A stretch of DNA of 64,000 nt from Dokdonella_A sp963758365. GTDB lineage: Bacteria; Pseudomonadota; Gammaproteobacteria; Xanthomonadales; Rhodanobacteraceae. The notes under the pieces are model-generated. The model saw nothing but the letters and a program-made list of their open reading frames with translations. It was not told the origin of the DNA and did not search any database. The first letter of the stretch is position 1; every line of letters begins with the position of its first letter. The DNA is taken from positions 930,001 to 994,000 of the forward strand of contig CAVWVB010000001.1 of assembly GCA_963758365.1 (NCBI GenBank), read 5' to 3'. Positions 18,800 through 27,849 of the stretch are shown here, one piece after another. The translations under genes and the position numbers were made by a program.

Positions 18800-19720
18800 T
18801 CAACTTTCGCGCTCCGCAACGAAGCGGGCCAGATCGCGCAGCGAGGCGGCCGCGGGACCGAGCGTTGCGATCGATGCCAGCGCATGACGCGTCAGCGCAG
18901 CCAGTTCGTGACGCGACGCCTCCATGCCGAGCACGGCCGGATAGGTCGGCTTGTCCGCGGCGATATCCTTGCCCGCGGTCTTGCCGAGCTGTTCGGTGCC
19001 GGCCTCGATGTCGAGCAGGTCGTCGCGGATCTGGAACGCAAGTCCGATCGCGTGACCATAGGTTTCCAGCGCGGCCAGGGTCGCCGCATCGCGACAGCCG
19101 GCGGCCAGCGCGCCGAGCCGCACCGATGCGCGGATCAGGGCGCCCGTCTTGTGCACGTGCATGCGTTCGAGTTCGGCCGCAGTCAGGCGACTCCCGACCG
19201 CAGCCAGATCGAAGGCCTGGCCGCCGGCCATGCCGTGCGAACCGCAGGCGTGCGCGAGCGAACGCAGCATGTCCAGTTGGGTTGCGGGATCGTGCGCGAG
19301 CGCCGATTCATTCGCGATCACTTCGAACGCAAGCGCCTGCAGCGCATCGCCGGCAAGGATCGCCATCGCCTCGCCGAACGCGACATGGCAGGTCGCGCGG
19401 CCGCGACGCAGTGAGTCGTCGTCCATCGCCGGTAGATCGTCGTGGATCAGCGAGTAGGCGTGAATGATCTCGACCGCGGCCGCGCCGGCATCGAGTCGGT
19501 CGAGGCGCGCATCGAAGGTGAGGCCGGTCGCGTAGACGAGCAGCGGGCGCAACCGCTTGCCGCCGCCGAGCACCGCATAACGCATCGCTCTGTGCAGCTC
19601 GACCGGCGGGTGGTCCGGATCGGGCAGGACACGCTCGAGCGCCGTGTCGGCACGCGCCGACAGCTCAAGCAGCGCGGGTGTGAGGTCGCTCACGCTGTTT
19701 CGCTGCGTGCGGGATGGCAT
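18800..19720 (-). CDS. ispA: Farnesyl diphosphate synthase (polyprenyl synthetase)
   Basis: A 306-aa short-chain trans-prenyltransferase joining IPP with DMAPP/GPP for quinone, undecaprenyl and hopanoid precursors. Both Asp-rich motifs are present: SLIHDDLPAMDDD (first) and FQIRDDLLDIE (second). GGGKRLRPLL binds IPP. The length and HDDLPAMDDD variant fit bacterial IspA. It is the last gene of tilS-xseB-ispA; dxs, often next in other bacteria, is not here. A GTG nine codons downstream is an alternative start. Confidence 0.94.
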   Translation of the reverse strand: MPSRTQRNSVSDLTPALLELSARADTALERVLPDPDHPPVELHRAMRYAVLGGGKRLRPLLVYATGLTFDARLDRLDAGAAAVEIIHAYSLIHDDLPAMDDDSLRRGRATCHVAFGEAMAILAGDALQALAFEVIANESALAHDPATQLDMLRSLAHACGSHGMAGGQAFDLAAVGSRLTAAELERMHVHKTGALIRASVRLGALAAGCRDAATLAALETYGHAIGLAFQIRDDLLDIEAGTEQLGKTAGKDIAADKPTYPAVLGMEASRHELAALTRHALASIATLGPAAASLRDLARFVAERES

Positions 19721-19809
19721 GTCGATGCTGGATGCGGAGTGCTGTTGGCGAGAAGGGCGACCAGGAAAAGGTCGCTTCCTGATCTTGCGATCAGGGACGA
19801 TCGCAAGGC

Positions 19810-20061
19810 CTACGGCGTGTCGGGATCGAACGGTTCGGCGCTTTCGGTCGCCTCTGGGTCGAGCAACTGACTGACCCGCAGCTTGGCCTGTTCGAGCGCA
19901 CCCTGGCAGTTGCGGTAGAGCGCGATACCGCGCTCGAAAGACTGCAACGAGTCGTCGAGGCTGAGTTCGCCCTGTTCCAAGCGCACGACGAGTTGTTCCA
20001 GTTCGTCGAGGGACTTCTCGAACTCGGCGATCCGTGGTGTTTCGGCTGGATGGTTCTGCAT
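19810..20061 (-). CDS. xseB: Exodeoxyribonuclease VII small subunit
   Basis: An 83-aa XseB, with the diagnostic helices FEKSLDELEQLVVRLEQGE, LSLDDSLQSFERGIALYR and QAKLRVSQLL. It binds XseA (not in this window) to form the nuclease that degrades single-stranded DNA. The ATG at 20061 is preferred; a TTG three codons upstream would bring it to within 2 nt of the tilS stop. It is co-directional with ispA downstream and tilS upstream. Confidence 0.93.
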   Translation of the reverse strand: MQNHPAETPRIAEFEKSLDELEQLVVRLEQGELSLDDSLQSFERGIALYRNCQGALEQAKLRVSQLLDPEATESAEPFDPDTP

Positions 20062-20072
20062 GGGGTGCAACG

Positions 20073-21449
20073 CTAGCTCAGCGCATCTGCGAGATCAATC
20101 TCGGCCCCGGCACGGATGGTGGAAGCGCTCGAAGCGTCGGCAGCGAGCCATTCGAAGTGCGCGTCCAGCGGGGCGAGCAGCGCGGCGCCGCGCGCACCCA
20201 GCCAGAGGTCCGCGACCGCAATCAGATTTTGGTCCGCATCGAAGACCAGCGGCACGCGCGCACGCTGCCAGGGAGGAATTCCGGCATCCTGGAACAGATC
20301 GCGCAGTTCGCGCGTGTGGGCGTCGCCGACAAGGCGCAGGCTTTCGCCGCCTCGGCGGAATCGGACCAGCAACGGTGGTTCGAATCGTCGCGTCTGCGCG
20401 CCGGCAAGGGTCAGGCAGCCGAGGCCGCTGGGCAGCACGAGCGGTGTACCGTCGAACGCGGCGGCCCACTCGAAAGGAGGAAACTGCAGGGGCGACAGCG
20501 CATAGAGCAGCTCGCGATAGCGCCGCACTTCGGTGCCGGGCCAGCGCACGCACGGCTGCCGGTCTTCGGCGGCTTCGCCGAGCTGGCGCACGAGTTCGGC
20601 GGCCTGATAGTGGGTGGGCTGGGGAAGCGCAAGCGCACGCAGCCAGCGCCGCAGTACGGGATCGCGCAATGCCTGCGGCAAACGCAACCAGTCGCGATAT
20701 CGCAGCGTCGATGGGTCCAGGCCCTGGATACGCGCGAGTGCGCGCTCGGCCTCGGCCTCGATGAACTCGGCCGCGGCGCGCGCCCAGGCTGCGCTCTGCG
20801 CGATGCTGCTCTCCGCTTCCGGCCAGCGCTGGGCAAGGCGCGGCATGACCTGCATGCGCACGTAGTTGCGGTCGATCGTCTGATCCGCGTTGCTCGGGTC
20901 GACGATCCAGTCGAGGCCGTGATGCAGTGCGTACTCGCGCAGCGCGGCACGCGGCACGCCGAGCAGCGGCCGCCACGCGAAGCCGCGACCGATGCGACGC
21001 AGCGGGCGCATCGCACCGATTCCTTCCGGACCCGCACCGCGCAGGAGCTTGAGCAGCACGGTTTCCGCCTGGTCGTCGCGATGGTGCGCCAGGGCCACGA
21101 TCTCGCCGTCGCGCAGCAGCGATTCGATTTCCGCGTAGCGCGCACGGCGTGCGCTGGCCTCGAGGCCGAGACCGGGTTCGCGCACGACGTCGATGATGCG
21201 CACGATCAATTCCACCTCGAGCGCATCGGCGAACGCGCGACAGTGCTGCGCCCAGTCCGGACTGTTCTCGTGCAGGCCATGATCGACGTGCACGGCGCGC
21301 AGTCCGCGTTCGCGGCACGCCGGGGAATGCGCGAGCACATGCAGGAGCGCGGCCGAATCGAGCCCGCCGCTGAATGCGACAAGCAGCGGTCCCGGTGGCA
21401 GCTCGGCCAGTGCGGATTCGATCAATTCGTAAATGCGGCGGGTCGGCAT
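20073..21449 (-). CDS. tilS: tRNA(Ile)-lysidine synthase
   Basis: A 458-aa TilS. It ligates lysine to C34 of tRNA-Ile(CAU), converting the anticodon to read AUA. The PP-loop LVAFSGGLDSAALLH (residues ~23-37) binds ATP, and VDHGLHENS and ALAHHRDDQAETVL are the following active-site motifs. The C-terminal half (TilS substrate-binding and TilS_C domains) ends in FEWLAAD. The MPTRRIYEL start fits the family; an extended in-frame start at 21569 would run into the upstream gene. Confidence 0.95.
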   Translation of the reverse strand: MPTRRIYELIESALAELPPGPLLVAFSGGLDSAALLHVLAHSPACRERGLRAVHVDHGLHENSPDWAQHCRAFADALEVELIVRIIDVVREPGLGLEASARRARYAEIESLLRDGEIVALAHHRDDQAETVLLKLLRGAGPEGIGAMRPLRRIGRGFAWRPLLGVPRAALREYALHHGLDWIVDPSNADQTIDRNYVRMQVMPRLAQRWPEAESSIAQSAAWARAAAEFIEAEAERALARIQGLDPSTLRYRDWLRLPQALRDPVLRRWLRALALPQPTHYQAAELVRQLGEAAEDRQPCVRWPGTEVRRYRELLYALSPLQFPPFEWAAAFDGTPLVLPSGLGCLTLAGAQTRRFEPPLLVRFRRGGESLRLVGDAHTRELRDLFQDAGIPPWQRARVPLVFDADQNLIAVADLWLGARGAALLAPLDAHFEWLAADASSASTIRAGAEIDLADALS

Positions 21450-21457
21450 GCGTTTCG

Positions 21458-22102
21458 CTATGGGCTTGCGGGAGGTTTTGCAGCGGTCGCGGCGGGTGAC
21501 AGATAGGCGTCGTAACTTGTCAGCAGGTTGCGCCCCGCTTCGGAAAGGTCCGAAAGCACTCCGGCGCAACCTGCGGGTTCATCCATGAACTTCATGACCA
21601 TCCAGTCCAGTGACTTGTCGGAATAGACAACGTAGCGTTGCTGCCACGCATAGATCGCCGCGATCTGTTGTCCTTCCGAAAGCGCCATGCTCGTGAAGAT
21701 GCCGGCCGCAATCGCGTTGTCGTAGGCGCTGTGCAGCAGCAGTGCCGTCTGCATGCCGTGCCAGCTCGGCAAATCCGTGCATCGCTTCGGCGGAGTGGCA
21801 CTGCCAATGGCTGCCTGCACCGCCTTGGCGAGTCCACTCTGGTAGGCAACCGTCTGCCGCAGTCTCGTGCGGTTCGCGAGGATTTCGGCGCGGATCGAGG
21901 TTTGCGCCTCGGCCACTTTACTGGCGCTCTCACGATCGGCGCTCCAGTTGCCGATGCCGAACGCGAGCAGGATGCCAAGCACGACGGAAAACACCTGCAC
22001 CGCGATCTCGGCGAGGCTGATTGTTTCGCGGTGGAACCAGGTCCTGCGCGTCCGCGTGCCCGCGTGAGGGTCCCGCTGCTGTCGCCCGGGACCGTCGCTC
22101 AA
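21458..22102 (-). CDS. One-pass membrane protein of unknown function
   Basis: About 214 aa. An N-terminal RETISLAEIAVQVFSVVLG-type helix (residues ~20-45) is followed by a soluble helical domain with cysteines and a Pro/Ala end. The layout resembles the broad group of DUF6090-like proteins with a single N-terminal helix followed by NW/DW, whose function is unknown. The start is uncertain: no ATG is available, and a TTG overlapping the tdh stop (TTGA) or a GTG two codons earlier are the options. It is tightly linked after tdh and 8 bp before tilS. Confidence 0.65.
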   Translation of the reverse strand: MSDGPGRQQRDPHAGTRTRRTWFHRETISLAEIAVQVFSVVLGILLAFGIGNWSADRESASKVAEAQTSIRAEILANRTRLRQTVAYQSGLAKAVQAAIGSATPPKRCTDLPSWHGMQTALLLHSAYDNAIAAGIFTSMALSEGQQIAAIYAWQQRYVVYSDKSLDWMVMKFMDEPAGCAGVLSDLSEAGRNLLTSYDAYLSPAATAAKPPASP

Positions 22103-23133
22103 TTCCACGAGCAGACGACCTTGCCGCAGTTCCCTGCGTCCATCAGGTCGAAGCCCTTCTGGAAGTCGTCGATATGGATCTGGTGGGTCAGCACCTTCTG
22201 CAACGGGAAGCCGGTCAGCACCATCTGCGTCATCTTGTACCAGGTCTCGTACATGCGCCGGCCATAGATACCCTGCACGGTGAGACCCTTGAAGATGACC
22301 TTGTCCCAGTCGATGCCGGCCCCGTTCGGCAGCAGGCCGAGCAGCGCAACCTTGCCGCCGTGGTACATGCAATCGAGCATGTCGTTGAACGCGCGCGGGC
22401 TGCCGCTCATCTCGAGGCCGACGTCGAAGCCCTCCATGTGGAGGTCCTTGACGACGTCGCGGACGGATTGCTTGGACACGTTGACCACGCGCGTGGCGCC
22501 CATGTCCGCGGCGAGCTTGAGGCGGTAGTCGTTGACGTCGGTGACGACCACGTTGCGCGCGCCCACGTGCTTGCAGATGCCGGCCGCGATGATGCCGATC
22601 GGCCCGGCCCCGGTGATCAGCACGTCCTCGCCGATCACGTCGAACTCGAGCGCGCAGTGCGCAGCATTGCCGTACGGATCGAAGAACGCGGCGAGCTCGC
22701 TCGGGATCTGGTCCGGGATCGGCCACAGGTTCGACGAGGGCACGGCCACGTACTCGGCGAACGCGCCGTCGCGGTGCACGCCGATGCCGACCGTATTCGG
22801 GCACAGGTGCTGCTTGCCCGCGCGGCAGTTGCGGCAGACGCCGCACACGACATGGCCCTCGGCCGATACGCGCTGGCCGAGCACATAGCCGCGCACGCCG
22901 GGGCCGATGTCGACGATGCGGCCGACGAATTCATGGCCGATCACGAGTCCGGGCTTGATCGTGCGTTGCGACCAGTCGTCCCACTTGTAGATATGCAGGT
23001 CGGTGCCGCAGATCGCGGTCTTCTCGAGCTTGACCAGAACGTCGTTCGGGCCGATCTCGGGCACCGGGACCTGCTCCATCCAGATCCCGCGCGCGGCTTC
23101 ACGCTTGACCAGGGCCTTCATCATCTGCGTCAT
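22099..23133 (-). CDS. tdh: L-threonine 3-dehydrogenase
   Basis: A 344-aa zinc-dependent medium-chain dehydrogenase oxidising L-threonine to 2-amino-3-ketobutyrate. Catalytic zinc ligands appear at Cys42 (AICGTDLHIY) and His67-Glu68 (GHEFVG). A structural zinc cluster is CGVCRNCRAGKQHLC. The NAD site is GAGPIGIIAA, and SFDPYGNAVH-like FFDPYGNAAH and GLEMSGSPRAF match Tdh closely. E. coli Tdh begins at the equivalent of Met5 (23121), so starts at 23133, 23124 or 23121 are all possible. The usual partner kbl is not adjacent. The downstream unknown gene overlaps its stop. Confidence 0.96.
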   Translation of the reverse strand: MTQMMKALVKREAARGIWMEQVPVPEIGPNDVLVKLEKTAICGTDLHIYKWDDWSQRTIKPGLVIGHEFVGRIVDIGPGVRGYVLGQRVSAEGHVVCGVCRNCRAGKQHLCPNTVGIGVHRDGAFAEYVAVPSSNLWPIPDQIPSELAAFFDPYGNAAHCALEFDVIGEDVLITGAGPIGIIAAGICKHVGARNVVVTDVNDYRLKLAADMGATRVVNVSKQSVRDVVKDLHMEGFDVGLEMSGSPRAFNDMLDCMYHGGKVALLGLLPNGAGIDWDKVIFKGLTVQGIYGRRMYETWYKMTQMVLTGFPLQKVLTHQIHIDDFQKGFDLMDAGNCGKVVCSWN

Positions 23134-23195
23134 CGATCGATTCGTCGTTGGGCGCGGGTGCGCGAACCGGACGATTATACGGAACTGCCGGCGTA

Positions 23196-25589
23196 CTACG
23201 TGGCCTGCGGCCGGGCCTGCAGGTCGACCCCGCGCAGGCGCAGCGCGTTCGACACGACCGAGACCGAACTCAGACTCATCGCCAGCGCCGCAAGCATCGG
23301 CGACAGGGTCAGCCCGAACAGCGGGTAGAGCGCGCCGGCGGCGACCGGCACCCCGATCGCGTTGTAGATGAACGCGAAAAACAGGTTCTGGTGGATGTTG
23401 CGCACCGTGGCGCGCGACAGCGTGCGCGCGCGCAGGATCGCCCCGAGCTCGCCGCTGACCAAGGTCACGCCGGCGCTCTCCATCGCGATGTCTGTGCCGC
23501 CACCCATCGCGATGCCGACATCGGCGGCCGCCAGCGCGGGGGCATCGTTTATGCCGTCGCCGGCCATGGCGACGCGTCGACCCTCGCCGCGCAGCTTGTC
23601 GACGCGCTGTGCCTTCTGCGCGGGCGACACCCCGGCATGAATCTCGTCGATGCCCAACCGGTTTCCGACCGCGCGCGCGGTCGTCGCGTTGTCGCCGGTC
23701 AGCATGACGATGCGCAGGCCCGCGGCATGCAACGCGGCGATCGCCTGCGCGCTGTCGTGCTTGATCGCATCGGCCACCGCGACCAGCGCCAGCGGCTCGT
23801 CGTCGCCGGCGAGGAACATCACGGTCGCGCCTTCCTCGCGCAGGCGCTCGGCCTGGGCGCACGCGGTAGCGCCAAAGTGGGCGCCGACCTCTTCCATCAG
23901 CGCGGCATTTCCGAACGCGAATGGGCGACCGTCCACGCGCCCACGCACGCCGCGCCCGGCGAGTGCCTCGAAGCCTTCGGCGGTTGCGATCTGCAGCCCG
24001 CCGGCCGCTTCGACGAGCGCGTGCGCGAGCGGATGCTCGCTGGGTCGCTCGAGCGCGGCGACGAGGGCGAGCACGCGCGCTTCGTCCAGCTCGCCGAGGA
24101 TGACGATCCTGCGCAGAGACGGCTGGCCTTCGGTCAGCGTGCCGGTCTTGTCGACCACGAGCGTGTCGACGGCACCGAGCGCCTCGAGCGCCGACGCATC
24201 GCGAAACAACACGCCGGCCTGCGCGCCGCGTCCGCTCGCGACGACGATCGAAATCGGCGTAGCGAGCCCGAGCGCGCAAGGGCAGGCGATCACGAGCACG
24301 GAAACGGCCGCGATGAGCGCATGTGCCAGGCGCGGCTGTGGGCCGAGCACGGCCCACACCGCGAACGCGATGGCTGCCGACGCGACGACCGCCGGGACGA
24401 ACCATGCGGCAACGCGGTCGGCGACGCGCTGCAGCGGCGCCTTCGATCGCTGCGCATTGGCCACCATCTGCACGATGCGCGCAAGCATGGTCTGGTCGCC
24501 GACGCGCAGCGCTCGCATCGTCATCGCGCCTTCCTGGTTGACGGTACCGCCGGTCAGCTCGGCGCCGGGTTCCTTGTGGATCGCCTGTGGCTCGCCGCTG
24601 ACCATCGCTTCATCGACATGGCTTGACCCGGAGAGGACGACGCCGTCCACCGGTACCTTCTCGCCGGGTCGAACCCGCAGCGTGTCGCCGACGCGCACGG
24701 TGTCGAGTGCGACGTCGGTTTCGTTGCCGTCCTCGTCGATGCGACGCGCGCTCCTTGGCGCGAGGCCGAACAGGGCCTGCAACGCCGCACCGCTGCGCCG
24801 GCGCGCGCGCAACTCGAGCCAGTCGCCGAGCAGCACGAGCGTGACGATCACCGCGGCAGACTCGAAATAGACCGCCACCCCGCCGTGCGCGTCGCGAAAG
24901 GCGGCCGGGAAGACCCCGGGCATCGCGAACGCGACGGCGCTGTAGAGCCAGGCAACCCCGGTGCCGAGCGCGATCAGCGTGTACATGTTCGGCGACCACG
25001 GCCGGAGCGAGCGCCAGCCGCGCACGAAGAACGGCGCACCGGCCCAGAGCACGACGACCGATGCGAGCACGGCTTCGGCCCACGCGGCGACGCGATCCCA
25101 GGGGTGCGCGGGGTGCCAGCCGGGGATGTGCGCACCCATCGCCACCACGAACACCGGAATCGTCAGCCCGAGTGCGATGCGGAACCTGCGCGCAAGTGCG
25201 CGCACGTCGTCGTCGTCGGATCGTGCCCGCGGCTGCAACGGTTCCAGCGCCATGCCGCACTTCGGGCAATGGCCGGGTCCGACCCGCTGCACCTCGGGAT
25301 GCATCGGGCAGGTGTACAGCATGCCGGGCGGCGGCGCTGCGCCGTCGGGTGGCGCGTCGTCAAGGTAGGCCTGCGGCTGCGCGGCGAACCGTTCGCGACA
25401 GCGGGCCGAGCAGAAATGGAACATGCGGCCCGCGTGTTCGGCGTGATGCGGAGTGGTCAGCGGGTCGACCTGCATCGCGCACACCGGGTCGCGAACGGTT
25501 GCGCCGCCCGCGGACGTCGATTCCGACCGCGGGCCGTGATCGGCAGCGTCCGCGTGCGAGTGCGGGGAAGCGTGCCCGCGCCGATTCAT
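23196..25589 (-). CDS. copA: Copper-exporting P1B-type ATPase with N-terminal YHS and heavy-metal-binding domains
   Basis: A 797-aa Cu(I) pump of the inner membrane. A His-rich head is followed by a YHS/TRASH domain (residues ~34-69, DPVCAMQVDP to FCSARC) and a heavy-metal-binding domain (92-117, YTCPMHPEV and CPKCGM). It has eight predicted membrane segments. The metal-site CPC is at 436-438, the phosphorylated DKTGT at 480-484, then SEHPLAHAL (HP locus) and GDGINDAPAL. MSLSSVSVVSNALRLR carries the M..S of TM8 expected for Cu(I). There is no CxxC HMA domain. Its ATG overlaps the cueR stop (ATGA), so it is coupled to its regulator. Confidence 0.95.
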   Translation of the reverse strand: MNRRGHASPHSHADAADHGPRSESTSAGGATVRDPVCAMQVDPLTTPHHAEHAGRMFHFCSARCRERFAAQPQAYLDDAPPDGAAPPPGMLYTCPMHPEVQRVGPGHCPKCGMALEPLQPRARSDDDDVRALARRFRIALGLTIPVFVVAMGAHIPGWHPAHPWDRVAAWAEAVLASVVVLWAGAPFFVRGWRSLRPWSPNMYTLIALGTGVAWLYSAVAFAMPGVFPAAFRDAHGGVAVYFESAAVIVTLVLLGDWLELRARRRSGAALQALFGLAPRSARRIDEDGNETDVALDTVRVGDTLRVRPGEKVPVDGVVLSGSSHVDEAMVSGEPQAIHKEPGAELTGGTVNQEGAMTMRALRVGDQTMLARIVQMVANAQRSKAPLQRVADRVAAWFVPAVVASAAIAFAVWAVLGPQPRLAHALIAAVSVLVIACPCALGLATPISIVVASGRGAQAGVLFRDASALEALGAVDTLVVDKTGTLTEGQPSLRRIVILGELDEARVLALVAALERPSEHPLAHALVEAAGGLQIATAEGFEALAGRGVRGRVDGRPFAFGNAALMEEVGAHFGATACAQAERLREEGATVMFLAGDDEPLALVAVADAIKHDSAQAIAALHAAGLRIVMLTGDNATTARAVGNRLGIDEIHAGVSPAQKAQRVDKLRGEGRRVAMAGDGINDAPALAAADVGIAMGGGTDIAMESAGVTLVSGELGAILRARTLSRATVRNIHQNLFFAFIYNAIGVPVAAGALYPLFGLTLSPMLAALAMSLSSVSVVSNALRLRGVDLQARPQAT

Positions 25590-26008
25590 CGCCTCGCTCC
25601 TGCGAGCGTGCTGAGGATCGGACAGTCGTCGAGCGCGCCGTGGCCCGGGCATGCCTCGACGAGTTGCTTGAGGCCGCGCTGCACGCGGCGCAGCTCGCGG
25701 ATGCGTCGTTCCACCTCGGCCAGTCGCGACGCGGCGCGCTCGCGCACGCCGGCGACGCCGCGCTCGCGGTCGCTCGACAAGGCCAGCAATCCTCGGATCT
25801 CGGCGAGGCTGAAGCCCAGCTCCTTGGCGCGCCGGATGAAGCGCAGCCGGCGCAGGCTCGGCGGGTCATACTCGCGATAGCCCGACGCGCGGCGCCGCGG
25901 CGCTGCGAGCAATCCCTCGCGTTCGTAATAGCGAATCGTATCGATCGCCACTCCGGCCGCCGAGGCAAGGGTTCCGATCGTCATCGTTCGTCGCATTCGA
26001 GTGTCCAT
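25586..26008 (-). CDS. cueR: MerR-family copper-responsive activator (CueR-like)
   Basis: About 140 aa (132 if begun at the ATG at 25984, where MTIGTLASAAGV aligns with the CueR start). The winged helix GVAIDTIRYYEREGLL is followed by a dimerisation helix. A C-terminal metal loop ACPGHGALDDCPIL has two cysteines, as in CueR, with one extra residue between them. It should bind Cu(I), twist the long-spacer promoter and activate cueR-copA. The stop overlaps the copA start. A promoter -10 ends only ~8 nt before 26008, so either the mRNA is nearly leaderless or a downstream ATG is used. Confidence 0.88.
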   Translation of the reverse strand: MDTRMRRTMTIGTLASAAGVAIDTIRYYEREGLLAAPRRRASGYREYDPPSLRRLRFIRRAKELGFSLAEIRGLLALSSDRERGVAGVRERAASRLAEVERRIRELRRVQRGLKQLVEACPGHGALDDCPILSTLAGARR

Positions 26009-26015
26009 GGCGACA

Positions 26016-26046
26016 GCGTAAACCCTGGACCATGCTCAAGAGTCAA
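26016..26046 (-). promoter_or_regulatory. MerR-type promoter/operator of cueR-copA (19-bp spacer)
   Basis: On the minus strand, -35 TTGACT (26041-26046) and -10 TTACGC (26016-26021) are separated by 19 bp. That is the over-long spacing diagnostic of MerR-family activated promoters. An imperfect dyad lies between and over them (ACCCTGGACC 26022-26031 and GCTCAAGAGT 26034-26043, 7 of 10 symmetric). It directly precedes cueR. Confidence 0.75.
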
Positions 26047-26137
26047 GGGCCGCCGGGGCTGCCATTGGCGCGAATCTTGTATGGGTTAACCGCGGCGAGG
26101 ATCTGCGCAATGATGGCGCGAGCAGGGGGACCGCCAT

Positions 26138-26710
26138 TTGGGCATTGTGGATTTCACGCGGCGACTGTTTGGACTTGGCGAGCGCGCTGCGGCATACGAA
26201 CGCGCGCCGCAGCGGCGCGGCAAGCCGCGACTCAATGCGCGCGGCGGCATGCGCGTTCTCGTCGTCGACGATTCCAGCACCGTCGTCGCGGTGCTCGCGC
26301 GGATGCTGCGCCAGAACGGCTACGTCGTGTACGAGGCGGCCGACGCGGAGCTCGGCATCGAGATCGCGACCGCCGATCGCCCGGATCTCGTGTTCCTGGA
26401 TATCGTGCTGCCGCGCATGAACGGCTTCGCGGCGCTGCGCCGTCTGCGCCGGCAGCCGGAGACACGCGATATCCCGATCATCATGATGAGCGGCAACGAA
26501 CAGGCCACCGAGCAGTTCTACGCGCAGCGCATCGGCGCCGACGATTTCATGAAGAAGCCTTTCTCGCGCTCGGAGGTGTTTGCACGCATCGAGCGCCTGC
26601 TCGACGTGTCGCTGCTGCCCAGGCGCCATGTGGCGCACGCGGATCAGGACTCCGTCGCGGCCGCGCCGCGGCCGCCGCGTCTCGACCCGGGTCATTCCGC
26701 GGCCGATTGA
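26138..26710 (+). CDS. Single-domain response regulator (PilG/CheY-like receiver)
   Basis: A 190-aa protein with a ~37-residue basic head, then one receiver domain. Asp44-Asp45 form the acidic pocket (VLVVDDSSTVV), Asp88 is the phospho-acceptor (LVFLDIVLPRMNG), MMSG supplies the switch Ser, and the conserved Lys is in DFMKKPF. A Pro/Arg tail has no output domain. It resembles the PilG/PilH type, but no pil or kinase gene is nearby, so the partner is unknown. The start is a TTG at 26138 with AGGGGGA 7 nt upstream; a GTG at 26147 is possible. Confidence 0.85.
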   Translation: MGIVDFTRRLFGLGERAAAYERAPQRRGKPRLNARGGMRVLVVDDSSTVVAVLARMLRQNGYVVYEAADAELGIEIATADRPDLVFLDIVLPRMNGFAALRRLRRQPETRDIPIIMMSGNEQATEQFYAQRIGADDFMKKPFSRSEVFARIERLLDVSLLPRRHVAHADQDSVAAAPRPPRLDPGHSAAD

Positions 26711-26733
26711 CCGCATTGCCCGCCTGGCGTGCA

Positions 26734-27702
26734 ATGCCGGGCATGGACCACGTCGACCAGCGCCCCCCGGCGATTTTCCTGATGGGTCCTACCGCGAGCG
26801 GCAAGACCGCGCTCGCGTGCGCGCTGGCCGATCGCTTTCCGCTGCGTCTGGTCAGCGTCGACTCCGCGCTGGTCTATCGCGGTCTCGACATCGGCAGCGC
26901 CAAGCCCGATCGGGCGACGCTCGTGCGCTATCCGCACCGGCTGGTCGATATTCGCGATCCCGCGCAGCCGTATTCGGCTGCCGACTTTCGCACCGACGCG
27001 CTGGCCGCGATGCGCGAGATCCTCCGCGAACGCCGGATTCCACTGCTCGTGGGCGGGACCGGGCTGTACTTCCGCGCCCTCGAGCAGGGCTTGTCGACGC
27101 TGCCGGATGCAAGCGCGGCGGCGCGCGAGCGCCTCGCGGCGGAAGCCGCGCGACACGGCTGGGCGGCCCTGCATGCGCGACTGGCCGAGGCCGATCCCGC
27201 AGCGGCGGCGCGGATCGGGCCGCGCGACCGCCAGCGCATCCAGCGCGCGCTCGAAGTCATCGAACTCACCGGCCAGGCCCTCTCGGCCCTGCAGTCCGGC
27301 GCCGGACCGCGGCCGCGCTGGCGGATCCTCAAGCTGGCGCTGGTCCCGGGCGACCGGCATGCGCTGCATGCGCGCATCGCGCGGCGTTTCGACGCAATGC
27401 TCGAGGCCGGCTTTCTCGATGAGGCGCGTCGCCTGCGCTGCGCCGCGGGCTGGCACGCGGACCTGCCCGCGATGCGCGCGGTCGGCTACCGGCAGGCGTG
27501 GCCCCACCTCGAGGGCGTGGAGGGTGCGGCGGCCTTCCGCGAGCGCGCGATCTTTGCCACCCGGCAGCTCGCCAAGCGCCAGCTCACCTGGCTGCGCGGC
27601 GAGGTCGATGCGCGGTCGTTCGATTCCGATCGGACCACGTTGACCGACGATGTCTGCTCTGCGGTGTCCGCCTTCCTGCCCCCCGGCGGCAATGCGCGAT
27701 AG
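26734..27702 (+). CDS. miaA: tRNA dimethylallyltransferase MiaA
   Basis: A 322-aa enzyme adding a dimethylallyl group to N6 of A37 in tRNAs reading UNN codons. The P-loop GPTASGKT is at 18-25, followed by SVDSALVYRGLDIGSAKP, LLVGGTGLYFRAL, RDRQRIQRALEV and the C-terminal TRQLAKRQLTWLR. Start at ATG 26734 or 26743. It precedes hfq by ~150 bp, the classical miaA-hfq-hflX order. Confidence 0.96.
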   Translation: MPGMDHVDQRPPAIFLMGPTASGKTALACALADRFPLRLVSVDSALVYRGLDIGSAKPDRATLVRYPHRLVDIRDPAQPYSAADFRTDALAAMREILRERRIPLLVGGTGLYFRALEQGLSTLPDASAAARERLAAEAARHGWAALHARLAEADPAAAARIGPRDRQRIQRALEVIELTGQALSALQSGAGPRPRWRILKLALVPGDRHALHARIARRFDAMLEAGFLDEARRLRCAAGWHADLPAMRAVGYRQAWPHLEGVEGAAAFRERAIFATRQLAKRQLTWLRGEVDARSFDSDRTTLTDDVCSAVSAFLPPGGNAR

Positions 27703-27849
27703 TGTGTACCGCGTCGTTTTCTTTTACATGAGCAAATCATTAAGATGCGCGAAACTGAATATCGATTGAATCGGGCAATGGCGCAGCAGGCTCGCGCATC
27801 ACGCGGTTTTTTTCCGGTTCGGGGACTTTCGCAGGTGGAGAACAAGAAG

